Below, in pieces: positions 1-7,591 of a DNA stretch of 8,204 bases. Each line of letters starts with the position of its first letter. The first letter of the stretch is position 1. A program made the translations under genes and the position numbers. The notes under the pieces were generated by a model. It made no database searches. It saw nothing but the letters and a program-made list of their open reading frames with translations, and was not told the DNA's origin. This DNA is from Tardiphaga sp. (lineage in GTDB: Bacteria > Pseudomonadota > Alphaproteobacteria > Rhizobiales > Xanthobacteraceae), in contig JAQGJY010000136.1 of the NCBI GenBank assembly GCA_028290325.1, forward strand, positions 1-8,204, written 5' to 3'.

Positions 1-182
1 TGCAGTTCGATACGCACTTCGTCGATGCGACGCAGATCGGTGAGATCATGGTGTCGCGGCCGCGCGCCGTGCGGGTGACGCGAAGTCTGATCTATATGGC
101 GACCGAGGTCAGCGTCGACGATCGCTGTGTCGCGGCGTCGGTCGGCGTGTTCAAAATCATGCGCCAACCCGCCATGACATAG
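1..182 (+). CDS. PaaI-like hotdog-fold thioesterase, C-terminal fragment
   Basis: The open frame enters from the left edge (first complete codon at base 3) and stops at TAG 180-182, giving 59 visible residues. The visible part runs from QFDTHFVDATQIGE through MVSRPRAVRVTRSLIYM to VAASVGVFKIMR. This matches the second half of PaaI/YdiI-type hotdog thioesterases: the central strands where substrates are held, an 'arg-x-leu-ile-tyr' strand, then the closing 'g-x-F-x-i' strand. Such enzymes hydrolyse acyl-CoA thioesters in the cytoplasm. The catalytic Asp/Glu and HGG-type motif would lie upstream of the window, so activity and substrate cannot be judged. The family call rests on strand pattern only, and another hotdog subfamily is possible. 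The next gene on the same strand begins 300 bp later, so co-transcription is doubtful. Confidence 0.6.
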   Translation, partial: QFDTHFVDATQIGEIMVSRPRAVRVTRSLIYMATEVSVDDRCVAASVGVFKIMRQPAMT

Positions 183-354
183 CAGCCGCTTGGTCTGTCC
201 AGTCCCCATGCGCGCGCAAATCAAAACGGCGAAATCCGATTGTCGCTGCTTTGACGCGGAGAATGCCACGAACGACGGACTTGCCGGCCTGAACGGCAAG
301 TCGGGCGGCCCGACCATGGCGGCCTATCAAGCCTTGCGCCGATCCGGCGATGCA

Positions 355-385
355 AAAGCCCGGCCTCGCGCCGGTGTCTTTCTTT
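355..385 (+). terminator. Candidate intrinsic terminator of the thioesterase gene
   Basis: A GC-rich hairpin (CCGGC 360-364, loop CTCGC, GCCGG 370-374) is followed by the pyrimidine-rich tail TGTCTTTCTTT. It is flanked by an AAAG (355-358) that can pair with CTTT (378-381) across small bulges. It would end transcription about 170-200 nt after the thioesterase stop. The core stem is only 5 bp and the T-run is interrupted, so the call is tentative. Confidence 0.35.
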
Positions 386-469
386 GATCGGGACTTTCTC
401 TCGGTTCAAGGCGTTGCTATCGCGGGATGAGTCGTCGGCGCGGCAAAGCGATTGTTGCGTGGGCTCCCC

Positions 470-474
470 AGAGG
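470..474 (+). promoter_or_regulatory. Ribosome-binding site that fixes the membrane-protein start
   Basis: AGAGG lies 8 nt before ATG 483 and supports this start over the more upstream in-frame start at 384. The 33 residues that the longer start would add are hydrophilic and lack any recognisable feature. Confidence 0.6.
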
Positions 475-482
475 TCCGCGCC

Positions 483-1196
483 ATGAAACGAAAACTGCAT
501 ACGCATATCCGCAATCAACGCAAGGACCGCTGGCTCGCGCGTGGCGCCGTCATCGTCATCGTCGGCTTGCAGGGCGCGATCGTGAACGACTTCTGGGTCG
601 GCTCGCGTTGGTTCGGGCCAATCGTCGAACTCGCTTTGCTGATTCCGCTGTCGATCGGCACGATCCTGACCTACCGCTCGGCGATGCGGGCGGAAAGCGA
701 CGAGGACTGGGATCAGGTCGGCAGTCGCCGCCGCTGGGTACGCCGCCTCGCCATCGCATTGACGGCGCTGAGCACGATCTTGAATTTCGTGGCGTTGTTT
801 CTGCTGACGAAAGCGATCTTCGAGGGGCACGCCGGCAGCGGCCGGACGTTGTTGCTCGACGCGATCAATATCTGGGTCACCAACGTGGTGGTGTTCGCGC
901 TGTGGTTCTGGACGCTCGATCGCGGCGGGCCGTCGAGCCGCGGGCTGGTCGCGCCGCATCTTTGTGACTTCGTGTTCACGCAGCAAGCGCTCGGCAGCGA
1001 TAGCAAGGGGTTCGCCGACTGGTCGCCGGGCTTCGTCGACTACCTGTTTCTGGCCTACACCAACGCGACCGCGTTCTCGCCCGCCGATACGTTTCCGCTG
1101 ACGCCGCGCGCCAAGCTCCTGATGATGGCCGAATCGTTCATCTCGCTTATCACCATCGCGCTGGTGGCGTCGCGCGCGGTCGGCATTCTCGGCTGA
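483..1196 (+). CDS. Uncharacterised multi-pass inner-membrane protein
   Basis: This encodes 237 residues and I cannot assign a function. The frame is open further upstream (ATG-less or weak starts back to 384), but I chose ATG 483 because AGAGG (470-474) sits 8 nt ahead and the protein then begins with a basic segment (MKRKLHTHIRNQRKDRW) typical of a cytosolic N-terminus. Hydrophobic segments lie at about 20-36, 45-64, 87-110, 126-145 and 210-235. A semi-hydrophobic stretch at 183-200 (DYLFLAYTNATAFSPADTF) looks like a short re-entrant or pore helix before the last membrane segment. That layout (short helix, Thr-rich turn, 'D-x-x-P-L-T', long final helix) loosely recalls two-TM ion-channel modules and the C-terminus of DUF1345 proteins. 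The canonical TVGYG filter is absent. The gene appears monocistronic, with a strong hairpin just downstream. Confidence 0.8.
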   Translation: MKRKLHTHIRNQRKDRWLARGAVIVIVGLQGAIVNDFWVGSRWFGPIVELALLIPLSIGTILTYRSAMRAESDEDWDQVGSRRRWVRRLAIALTALSTILNFVALFLLTKAIFEGHAGSGRTLLLDAINIWVTNVVVFALWFWTLDRGGPSSRGLVAPHLCDFVFTQQALGSDSKGFADWSPGFVDYLFLAYTNATAFSPADTFPLTPRAKLLMMAESFISLITIALVASRAVGILG

Positions 1197-1220
1197 CGGT
1201 TCTCGCATCGCCACAACGAG

Positions 1221-1244
1221 AAAGGCCGGCTTGCGCCGGCCTTT
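1221..1244. terminator. Bidirectional terminator hairpin between convergent genes
   Basis: A perfect inverted repeat, AAAGGCCGGC (1221-1230) and GCCGGCCTTT (1235-1244), has a four-base TTGC loop. It lies 25 bp after the stop of the + strand membrane-protein gene and 29 bp past the stop of the - strand beta-barrel gene. Because the stem begins with AAA and ends with TTT, it can act for both strands. The T-tract beyond the stem is short, as is common in GC-rich alphaproteobacteria. Confidence 0.8.
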
Positions 1245-1272
1245 CCGTCGATCAGATGACTGACGTCAGAGA

Positions 1273-1947
1273 TCAATAACGAGCGACGACCGGACCACCG
1301 AGATTGAAGCGGTAGTTCAGGCCAGCCTTGATGGTGTGCTCTTCGTTGCGGCCGTTGCCGAACGCGACACCAGTCGGGCTCGTGAAAGCGCCGTTGCCGA
1401 GGTCATAGTACTGGTATTCGATCTTGCCCGACCAGTTCTGGGTGAACAGATATTCCAGACCGCCACCGACGGTGTAGCCATTGCGGCCCATGGAGCCGGT
1501 GAAGCCGTTGGTGAAGGCAGTGTCAGCCCAGGCGTAACCGCCCTTGGCGTACAGCATTGCCGGACCCCAGGTGTAGCCGAGACGGCCGGTCACCGAGCCA
1601 AGGCCGCGATTCGTGAACGGGTTGCTGTTCGCGAAGCCGTTGTTGTTGCTGTCGAGGAAGCTGTAGTTGGCTTCGATACCGAGAACCCAGTTCGGCGAGA
1701 ACTGCATGTCGTAACCGATCTGACCACCGCCCATGAAGCGACCGTCGTTGTTGCCGCCGAAATTGTTGTTGCCGGCGAAGGCGCCGCCGACGTGACCACC
1801 GATGTAGAAACCGGTCCAGTTGTAGATCGGGGCTGCGACGTAAGCCGGTGCCTTGGTGTAGGGGCGGGCAGCCATGTCAGCAGCCATCGCCGGGGCGGTG
1901 GCGCCCAGCGCGATCAGAGCGACGGTACCAAGCAGGAAGTTCTTCAT
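1273..1947 (-). CDS. Outer-membrane beta-barrel protein (Omp25/Omp31-like)
   Basis: The protein has 224 residues. A classic signal peptide (MKNFLLGTVALIALGATAPAMA, predicted cleavage after residue 22) is followed by a short linker rich in Ala/Pro/Tyr and then the 'YNWTGFYIGGHVGGAF' opening strand at 42-57. This opening is the hallmark of the Omp25/Omp31/RopB-type eight-stranded porin-like barrels of Rhizobiales. Alternating aromatic/hydrophobic strands follow ('GQIGYDMQF', 'VLGIEANYSF', 'VTGRLGYTW', 'MLYAKGGYAW', 'TVGGGLEYLF', 'WSGKIEYQYYDLG'), and the end is 'HTIKAGLNYRFN' plus a short tail ending in Tyr. Two predicted external loops are rich in Asn and Gly (59-69 and 99-115). Such proteins stabilise the envelope and are often abundant. 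TGGAG (1961-1957) is well spaced before the ATG. It is transcribed toward the shared hairpin at 1221-1244. Confidence 0.93.
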   Translation of the reverse strand: MKNFLLGTVALIALGATAPAMAADMAARPYTKAPAYVAAPIYNWTGFYIGGHVGGAFAGNNNFGGNNDGRFMGGGQIGYDMQFSPNWVLGIEANYSFLDSNNNGFANSNPFTNRGLGSVTGRLGYTWGPAMLYAKGGYAWADTAFTNGFTGSMGRNGYTVGGGLEYLFTQNWSGKIEYQYYDLGNGAFTSPTGVAFGNGRNEEHTIKAGLNYRFNLGGPVVARY

Positions 1948-2078
1948 TGTCTCATTCTCCAGATTATTATTTCAGAGCAGCCGTGGGTCGGCTCCATCTG
2001 GACGTGATTTAGACATCTCTGGAAATAAAAGCTGTCACCGAATGGCCACAGCCATGCACGACCAAACCGATCGTCACC

Positions 2079-2111
2079 CGTAAATTTTTCACGATGAATG
2101 GAACGTAAATT
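2079..2111. repeat. Direct repeat CGTAAATT, two copies
   Basis: CGTAAATT occurs at 2079-2086 and again at 2104-2111, 25 bp apart start to start, next to the CtrA-like site in the AT-rich part of the omp leader. It may be a pair of regulator sites; the meaning is unknown. Confidence 0.4.
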
Positions 2112-2116
2112 AAACC

Positions 2117-2131
2117 TTAAAGAAGCCTTAA
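2117..2131 (-). promoter_or_regulatory. Candidate CtrA-binding site, TTAA-N7-TTAA
   Basis: On the - strand the sequence is TTAAGGCTTCTTTAA, an exact TTAA-N7-TTAA, which is the half-site spacing recognised by the alphaproteobacterial cell-cycle regulator CtrA. A third TTAA sits at 2110-2113. On the + strand the same bases read as two CCTTAA copies 11 bp apart, one helical turn. The C that often follows the second half-site in Caulobacter is absent. The site is about 170 bp upstream of the omp ATG, and no other gene start is close. In Brucella, CtrA has been reported to control Omp25 expression, which fits. The motif is short and could arise by chance in an AT-rich patch. Confidence 0.45.
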
Positions 2132-2297
2132 TGGAACCGCCGCGCGCGTTGCTGTTTTAGGTCTTCCTAATGCTCGAAATGCTAGGCTTTCCGGGCTTTT
2201 TGCGATCGCTGGGGTTGACGCGCTGACCTCGTCGCGAATGCGGCGCAAGCTCGCCCTGTGATTGTCCTCACCTCGCGATGTCGTGATCGCTACGGTA

Positions 2298-4652
<2,355 letters not shown>

Positions 4653-4690
4653 GCGCGGGCCTTTCTGAAGCGTGCTGTCGTGGGGAGGCG

Positions 4691-4719
4691 CTTATGACCA
4701 GTGAGAGGCGATTCAGCAA
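4691..4719 (-). promoter_or_regulatory. Weak candidate promoter for tex
   Basis: On the - strand TTGCTG (4719-4714) and CATAAG (4696-4691) are separated by 17 bp, about 40 bp ahead of the tex ATG. They match the sigma-70 boxes in 3/6 and 4/6 positions. This is the best pair I found for tex, but it is not strong. Confidence 0.22.
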
Positions 4720-4825
4720 GCCCGCCTGTCGTCACGCGCATAAGTTCCAGCTCATGCTAGGGTCGATCGATAGTGATGTGATTCGGGCGCCGCGGTCGGT
4801 CCATATTCTCAACGCAGAGGAAACG

Positions 4826-5134
4826 ATGCGACGTTTTATTTTGGCCATGCTGGCGATCATGACGGCTCTGTCGCCGATCGCCGCGACGGCTCAGTCAATT
4901 CAAGTCGGGCCGGGCGGCGTGCGCATGTACGAAGACCGTCCGCGCGTCTATGAAGAGCGCCCCCGTGTCTATCAGGAACGCCGGGTCTACGAAGATCGTC
5001 GGGGGCATGACGATCGCCCGCGCGGTTACGACGGGCGGCGGCGTGGCGGCCTGTGCCGTGAGTTGCGGCGCGCTTGCGAAAATGGTCCGCGCGGTGAAGG
5101 CAGTTGCCGGCGATATCGCGAAACCTGCGGCTAA
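4826..5134 (+). CDS. Small secreted Arg/Tyr-rich repeat protein with four cysteines
   Basis: The protein has 102 residues and unknown function. ATG 4826 is chosen because AGAGG (4816-4820) lies 5 nt upstream and the product then starts with a clean signal peptide (MRRFILAMLAIMTALSPIAATA, likely cleaved after residue 22). The frame is open upstream to 4577, but that extension overlaps the tex start and would bury the signal sequence. The mature chain starts 'QSIQVGPGGVRM'. It continues with imperfect 6-7 residue repeats at 35-70 (YEDRPRV, YEERPRV, YQERRV, YEDRRG, then degenerate copies) and ends in a Cys-bearing segment with C77, C84, C94 and C101, which could form two disulfides in the periplasm. 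It is highly charged, with a strong excess of Arg. The 'VGPGG' plus Arg/Tyr repeat style occurs in hypothetical proteins of Bradyrhizobium and relatives. It is convergent with the SDR gene, 33 bp away. Confidence 0.8.
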   Translation: MRRFILAMLAIMTALSPIAATAQSIQVGPGGVRMYEDRPRVYEERPRVYQERRVYEDRRGHDDRPRGYDGRRRGGLCRELRRACENGPRGEGSCRRYRETCG

Positions 5135-5167
5135 CGTCTAAGACTCGACGCGGCGCGAGGCCGATCG

Positions 5168-5983
5168 TCAGCGGCCCCGCAGGCGTTGCAGCTTGCTCCA
5201 ATAGCTGACCGGAAACAGCCGCTCGACAAACGCGGCGAATGTCGCATCCGAGCCAACCATCACGCGGCCTTTGCGCGCCAGCGCGGCGATGACGATGATT
5301 TCGCCGGCCTGGGCCGGCGGCATGGTCAACAGCCGCTTCATCTCGATGCGGCCTTGCGCGATTTCGTCGTCGGTCCGATGCGCCGGCCCGCGCGCGTTGT
5401 CGGCGATCGAGGTCGCGACGCCGCCGGGATGCACCACCGTGACGCTGATCTTCGTATTCGCCAGTTCGTGGCGCAGCGACTGACTGAAGCCGCGCACCGC
5501 GAACTTGCTGGCGACATAGGCCGATTGTTCCGGCGGCGCGATGATGCCGAAGATGCTCGACAGATTGACGATCCGCGCGGCCGGCGCGGCGCGCAGCATC
5601 GGCAGGAACGCCCGCGTCATCCGCACGACGCCCCAGAAATTGATGTTAAACAGCCACTCGAAATTCTCCGACGAGATGTCCTCGAACTGGCCGCCAAGCG
5701 CGACGCCGGCATTGTTGACCAGCCAATCGACGCGACCGTGCCGCGTCATGATGGCGTCCGGAAGCGCCGCGATTGCCTGGGCGTCGCCGATGTCGGCGAC
5801 ATGCAATGTCGCCTGAATGTTGTATGGAAAAAGCTGCGACGCGGTCTCTTCGAGCCCCGCCGGGTTGAGATCGACGAGCGCGACGTTGCAGCCGCGCTTC
5901 GCCAGCGAGATCGCCACCGCGCGGCCGATGCCGCTGGCGGCGCCGGTGATCACGGCGGTCTCGCCCTTCAATTCCATCGCCAT
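5168..5983 (-). CDS. Short-chain dehydrogenase/reductase (classical SDR)
   Basis: The protein has 271 residues, typical of classical SDRs: cytoplasmic NAD(P)-dependent enzymes that interconvert alcohols and ketones. The Rossmann dinucleotide motif TGAASGIG is at 13-20. Asp38 at the end of the second strand (ALVDLN) suggests a preference for NAD over NADP. NNAG is at 90-93. The catalytic set is Asn115 (in 'FNINFWG'), Ser143, Tyr156 and Lys160 (YVASK), followed by 'HPGGVATSI' (185-193). The C-terminal part (240-271, 'GSDATFAAFVERLFPVSYW') resembles SDRs found beside EthA/MymA-type monooxygenases, such as SadH of mycobacteria. Its ATG overlaps the upstream monooxygenase stop by one base (TGATG), so the two are very probably co-transcribed and translationally coupled. 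A second in-frame Met at residue 3 is an alternative start. The substrate is not predictable; a ketone or secondary alcohol linked to the monooxygenase is the natural guess. Confidence 0.93.
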   Translation of the reverse strand: MAMELKGETAVITGAASGIGRAVAISLAKRGCNVALVDLNPAGLEETASQLFPYNIQATLHVADIGDAQAIAALPDAIMTRHGRVDWLVNNAGVALGGQFEDISSENFEWLFNINFWGVVRMTRAFLPMLRAAPAARIVNLSSIFGIIAPPEQSAYVASKFAVRGFSQSLRHELANTKISVTVVHPGGVATSIADNARGPAHRTDDEIAQGRIEMKRLLTMPPAQAGEIIVIAALARKGRVMVGSDATFAAFVERLFPVSYWSKLQRLRGR

Positions 5984-7494
5984 CAGGCCGCCTTCCGCGC
6001 TGCCGTTCGCTTCACGAATCGCATCGCACCGTCATCGAGCTTGCCGAATTTGAAATTGAACAAATCGATCGCATAATTCTGATGCAGCTTCCACGGTGCT
6101 TTGGTGCCCTGCTTCGGCAGAATGTTCGCCGCGCGCAGCACGTAGCCCGACGTGAAATCGAGCGCGGGTTCGACCGCGTCGCTGGCCGTGTCGCGTTGCG
6201 GGCAGCAATAGGCTTCGTCGCGCCGCGCCATCCGGTTCAGCAGGCGGCAGATGTATGTCGCGGTCAGCTCGCATTTCAGCGTCCATGACGCATTGGTGTA
6301 TCCCACCGCGAAAGCGAAATTCGGAATGCCCGACAGCATCATGCCTTTGTAGATCAGTGCCTTCGAGACATCGACGGGCGCGCCATCGACGCTGAACGGG
6401 ATGCCTGACAGCATGATGAGTTCCAGCCCCGTCGCGGTAACGACGATGTCGGCATCAAGCTGCGCGCCCGAGGCCAGTTCGAGGCCGTGGGCGGTGAAGC
6501 GCGTGATGCGGTCGGTCGCGATCGCCGCGCGGCCTGCCCGCAGCGCCTTGAACAGGTCGCCATCCGGCACCAGGCAGAGCCGCTGATCCCATGGCTTGTA
6601 GGTCGGCGTGAAATGGGTGTCGACATCGAAATCGGTGCCAAGCTGCTGCGTGGTGCCCTTGCGGATCAGGGCCGTCATCTTGTCGGGGTAACCGCGGGCG
6701 AATTTGTAGAATGCCATGCCCAGCAGCACGTTCTTCCAGCGCGCCAGCGTGTGCGCCATCGCGCCGGGCAGGCGCTTGCGCAGCCAGGTGGCGATCGGAT
6801 CGCGCGACGGCCGCGCCACGATGTAGGTCGGCGAGCGCTGCAACATCGTGACGTGGCGCGCCGTCTTCGCCAATTCGGGCACCAGAGTCACCGCCGTCGC
6901 GCCGCTGCCGATCACGACGACCTTGCGATCCGTCCACTCGAGATCGGCGGGCCAGTCCTGCGGATGGACGAGACGCCCCTGGTAATTCTCGATACCGTCA
7001 AAATGCGGCGTATGACCCTTCGAATAATCGTAATAGCCGCTGCACATATAGAGATAATTGCAACTGTATCGCACCCGCGCGCGGTCCGCGCCGGCCTCCA
7101 CAATGACGTTCCACAGCGCGTCCTGCGAATTCCACGACGCCTCGACGACACGGTGACGATAACGGATCGTTTTGTCGATGCCGAATTCGGCGGCGGTGTC
7201 TTTCAGATATTGCAGGATCGTGGTGGCGTCGGCGATGGCCTTGTCGCTCGTCCACGGCTTGAAGCTGAATCCGAACGTGTAGAGATCGGAGTCCGAGCGC
7301 AGTCCCGGATATTTGAAAAAGTCCCACGTTCCGCCGAGCGCGTCGCGCGCCTCGAGGATCGCGAACGTTTTGCGCGGACAATTTTTCTGCAAATGATAAG
7401 CGGCGGCGATCCCGGAGATGCCGGCGCCGACGATCAGCACGTCCACATATGTGGCCGTTGTCGTCGCGGACGGATTTGATGATTCGCTCGTCAT
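5983..7494 (-). CDS. ethA: EthA/MymA-like FAD-dependent Baeyer-Villiger monooxygenase
   Basis: The protein has 503 residues, close to M. tuberculosis EthA (489). From memory, it matches EthA block by block: 'GGTWD' followed by 'YPGLRSDSD', 'IGSGATAVTLVPELA', 'VTMLQRSPTYIV', 'PWDQRLCLVPDGDLF', 'YKGMMLSGIPNFAF', 'VGYTNASWTLK' and 'FTSGYVLR'. The FAD-binding GAGISG is at 23-28 and the NADPH-binding GSGATA at 196-201; 'TATGLE' (353-358) is the C-terminal FAD-domain motif. The Baeyer-Villiger fingerprint FxGxxxHxxxWP appears at 171-182 as YQGRLVHPQDWP, with Tyr replacing the leading Phe. EthA-type enzymes insert oxygen into ketones to give esters and oxidise sulfur in thioamides such as ethionamide; the natural substrate is unclear. 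GAGGT lies 4 nt ahead of ATG 7494. It is the first gene of an operon with the SDR, divergent from a TetR regulator. The symbol is by similarity; function in this host is inferred. Confidence 0.9.
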   Translation of the reverse strand: MTSESSNPSATTTATYVDVLIVGAGISGIAAAYHLQKNCPRKTFAILEARDALGGTWDFFKYPGLRSDSDLYTFGFSFKPWTSDKAIADATTILQYLKDTAAEFGIDKTIRYRHRVVEASWNSQDALWNVIVEAGADRARVRYSCNYLYMCSGYYDYSKGHTPHFDGIENYQGRLVHPQDWPADLEWTDRKVVVIGSGATAVTLVPELAKTARHVTMLQRSPTYIVARPSRDPIATWLRKRLPGAMAHTLARWKNVLLGMAFYKFARGYPDKMTALIRKGTTQQLGTDFDVDTHFTPTYKPWDQRLCLVPDGDLFKALRAGRAAIATDRITRFTAHGLELASGAQLDADIVVTATGLELIMLSGIPFSVDGAPVDVSKALIYKGMMLSGIPNFAFAVGYTNASWTLKCELTATYICRLLNRMARRDEAYCCPQRDTASDAVEPALDFTSGYVLRAANILPKQGTKAPWKLHQNYAIDLFNFKFGKLDDGAMRFVKRTAARKAA

Positions 7495-7540
7495 GTCGAC
7501 CTCGCGCTGGTTCGGCTCGCCTCGCGACCAGAGAGATGGT

Positions 7541-7569
7541 ATCTAAGGTGAATACCTTAGGCGGGTCAA
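7541..7569 (-). promoter_or_regulatory. Candidate promoter of the monooxygenase-SDR operon
   Basis: On the - strand TTGACC (7569-7564) is a good -35 box. A 17-bp spacer leads to TTAGAT (7546-7541), a poor -10 match. It would give a leader of roughly 35-40 nt before ATG 7494. The 18-bp palindrome fills the spacer and -10, as expected if a repressor blocks RNA polymerase. Confidence 0.4.
7543..7560. promoter_or_regulatory. Palindromic operator, likely TetR-family binding site
   Basis: CTAAGGTGAATACCTTAG has perfect 7-bp arms (CTAAGGT 7543-7549, ACCTTAG 7554-7560) around GAAT. A second, overlapping inverted repeat (GGTAT 7538-7542 / ATACC 7552-7556) shares its bases. It lies in the 97-bp gap between the divergent TetR gene and the monooxygenase, the usual place for an operator that controls both. 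The two-fold symmetry and length suit a dimeric TetR repressor. Confidence 0.7.
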
Positions 7570-7591
7570 GGCGCTAACGGTGAGGGATGCG

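Larger units (their letters stand above)
183..482. other. 300-bp intergenic region with hairpins, no convincing gene
   Basis: This lies between the thioesterase stop and the membrane-protein start. An open frame at 190-387 lacks a ribosome-binding site, has no recognisable domain and spans the hairpins, so I do not call it a gene. The region holds a perfect 8-bp inverted repeat (ACTTGCCG 279-286 / CGGCAAGT 294-301), directly followed by a small GC palindrome (TCGGGC-G-GCCCGA, 301-313). A terminator-like hairpin follows at 355-385. The promoter of the downstream membrane-protein gene should lie to the right of these structures, but I could not identify good -35/-10 boxes. Confidence 0.5.
1948..2297. 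other. 350-bp leader/promoter region between tex and the omp gene
   Basis: This holds no convincing gene. It contains the promoter and untranslated leader of the omp gene, transcribed to the left. It also holds a markedly AT-rich island at about 2079-2133, with the CtrA-like site and a direct repeat described separately. A weak omp promoter can be proposed on the - strand: GTGACA (2038-2033) with TCTAAA (2013-2008), but the 19-bp spacing is long and I hold this at low confidence. No clear hairpin with a T-run follows the tex stop, so tex may end by Rho or read into this leader. Confidence 0.5.

Noticed and set aside
190..387. 65-codon open frame in the gap after the thioesterase
   Set aside because: It needs a non-ATG start, has no ribosome-binding site, no recognisable features, and ends inside a terminator-like hairpin.
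417..1214. 265-codon open frame on the - strand opposite the membrane protein
   Set aside because: Arg/His/Gln-rich with no hydrophobic or domain structure; it also runs into the hairpin side without a plausible leader. The + strand frame has the RBS and clear membrane segments.
1336..2007. 223-codon open frame on the + strand opposite the beta-barrel gene
   Set aside because: Val/Ala/Glu-rich antisense artefact running through the signal peptide and leader of the omp gene.
2157..2210. Possible tex terminator from the GGCTTT/GGGCTTTTT stretch and the GCGATCGC palindrome
   Set aside because: The first is a loose direct repeat that does not form a hairpin, and the second is only an 8-bp palindrome without a loop or T-run on the relevant strand.
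4990..5040. Repeat array in the small secreted protein considered as a CRISPR-like or DNA-level repeat
   Set aside because: The units are 6-7 codons long, imperfect and in frame, without constant repeats and unique spacers; it is a protein-level repeat.
5186..6076. 296-codon open frame on the + strand opposite the SDR
   Set aside because: Antisense shadow of an SDR with a complete catalytic set; no domain or ribosome-binding site seen.
6487..7479. 330-codon open frame on the + strand opposite the monooxygenase
   Set aside because: Shadow of a well-supported gene; its composition (many R, H, D, Q) and lack of motifs mark it as non-coding.
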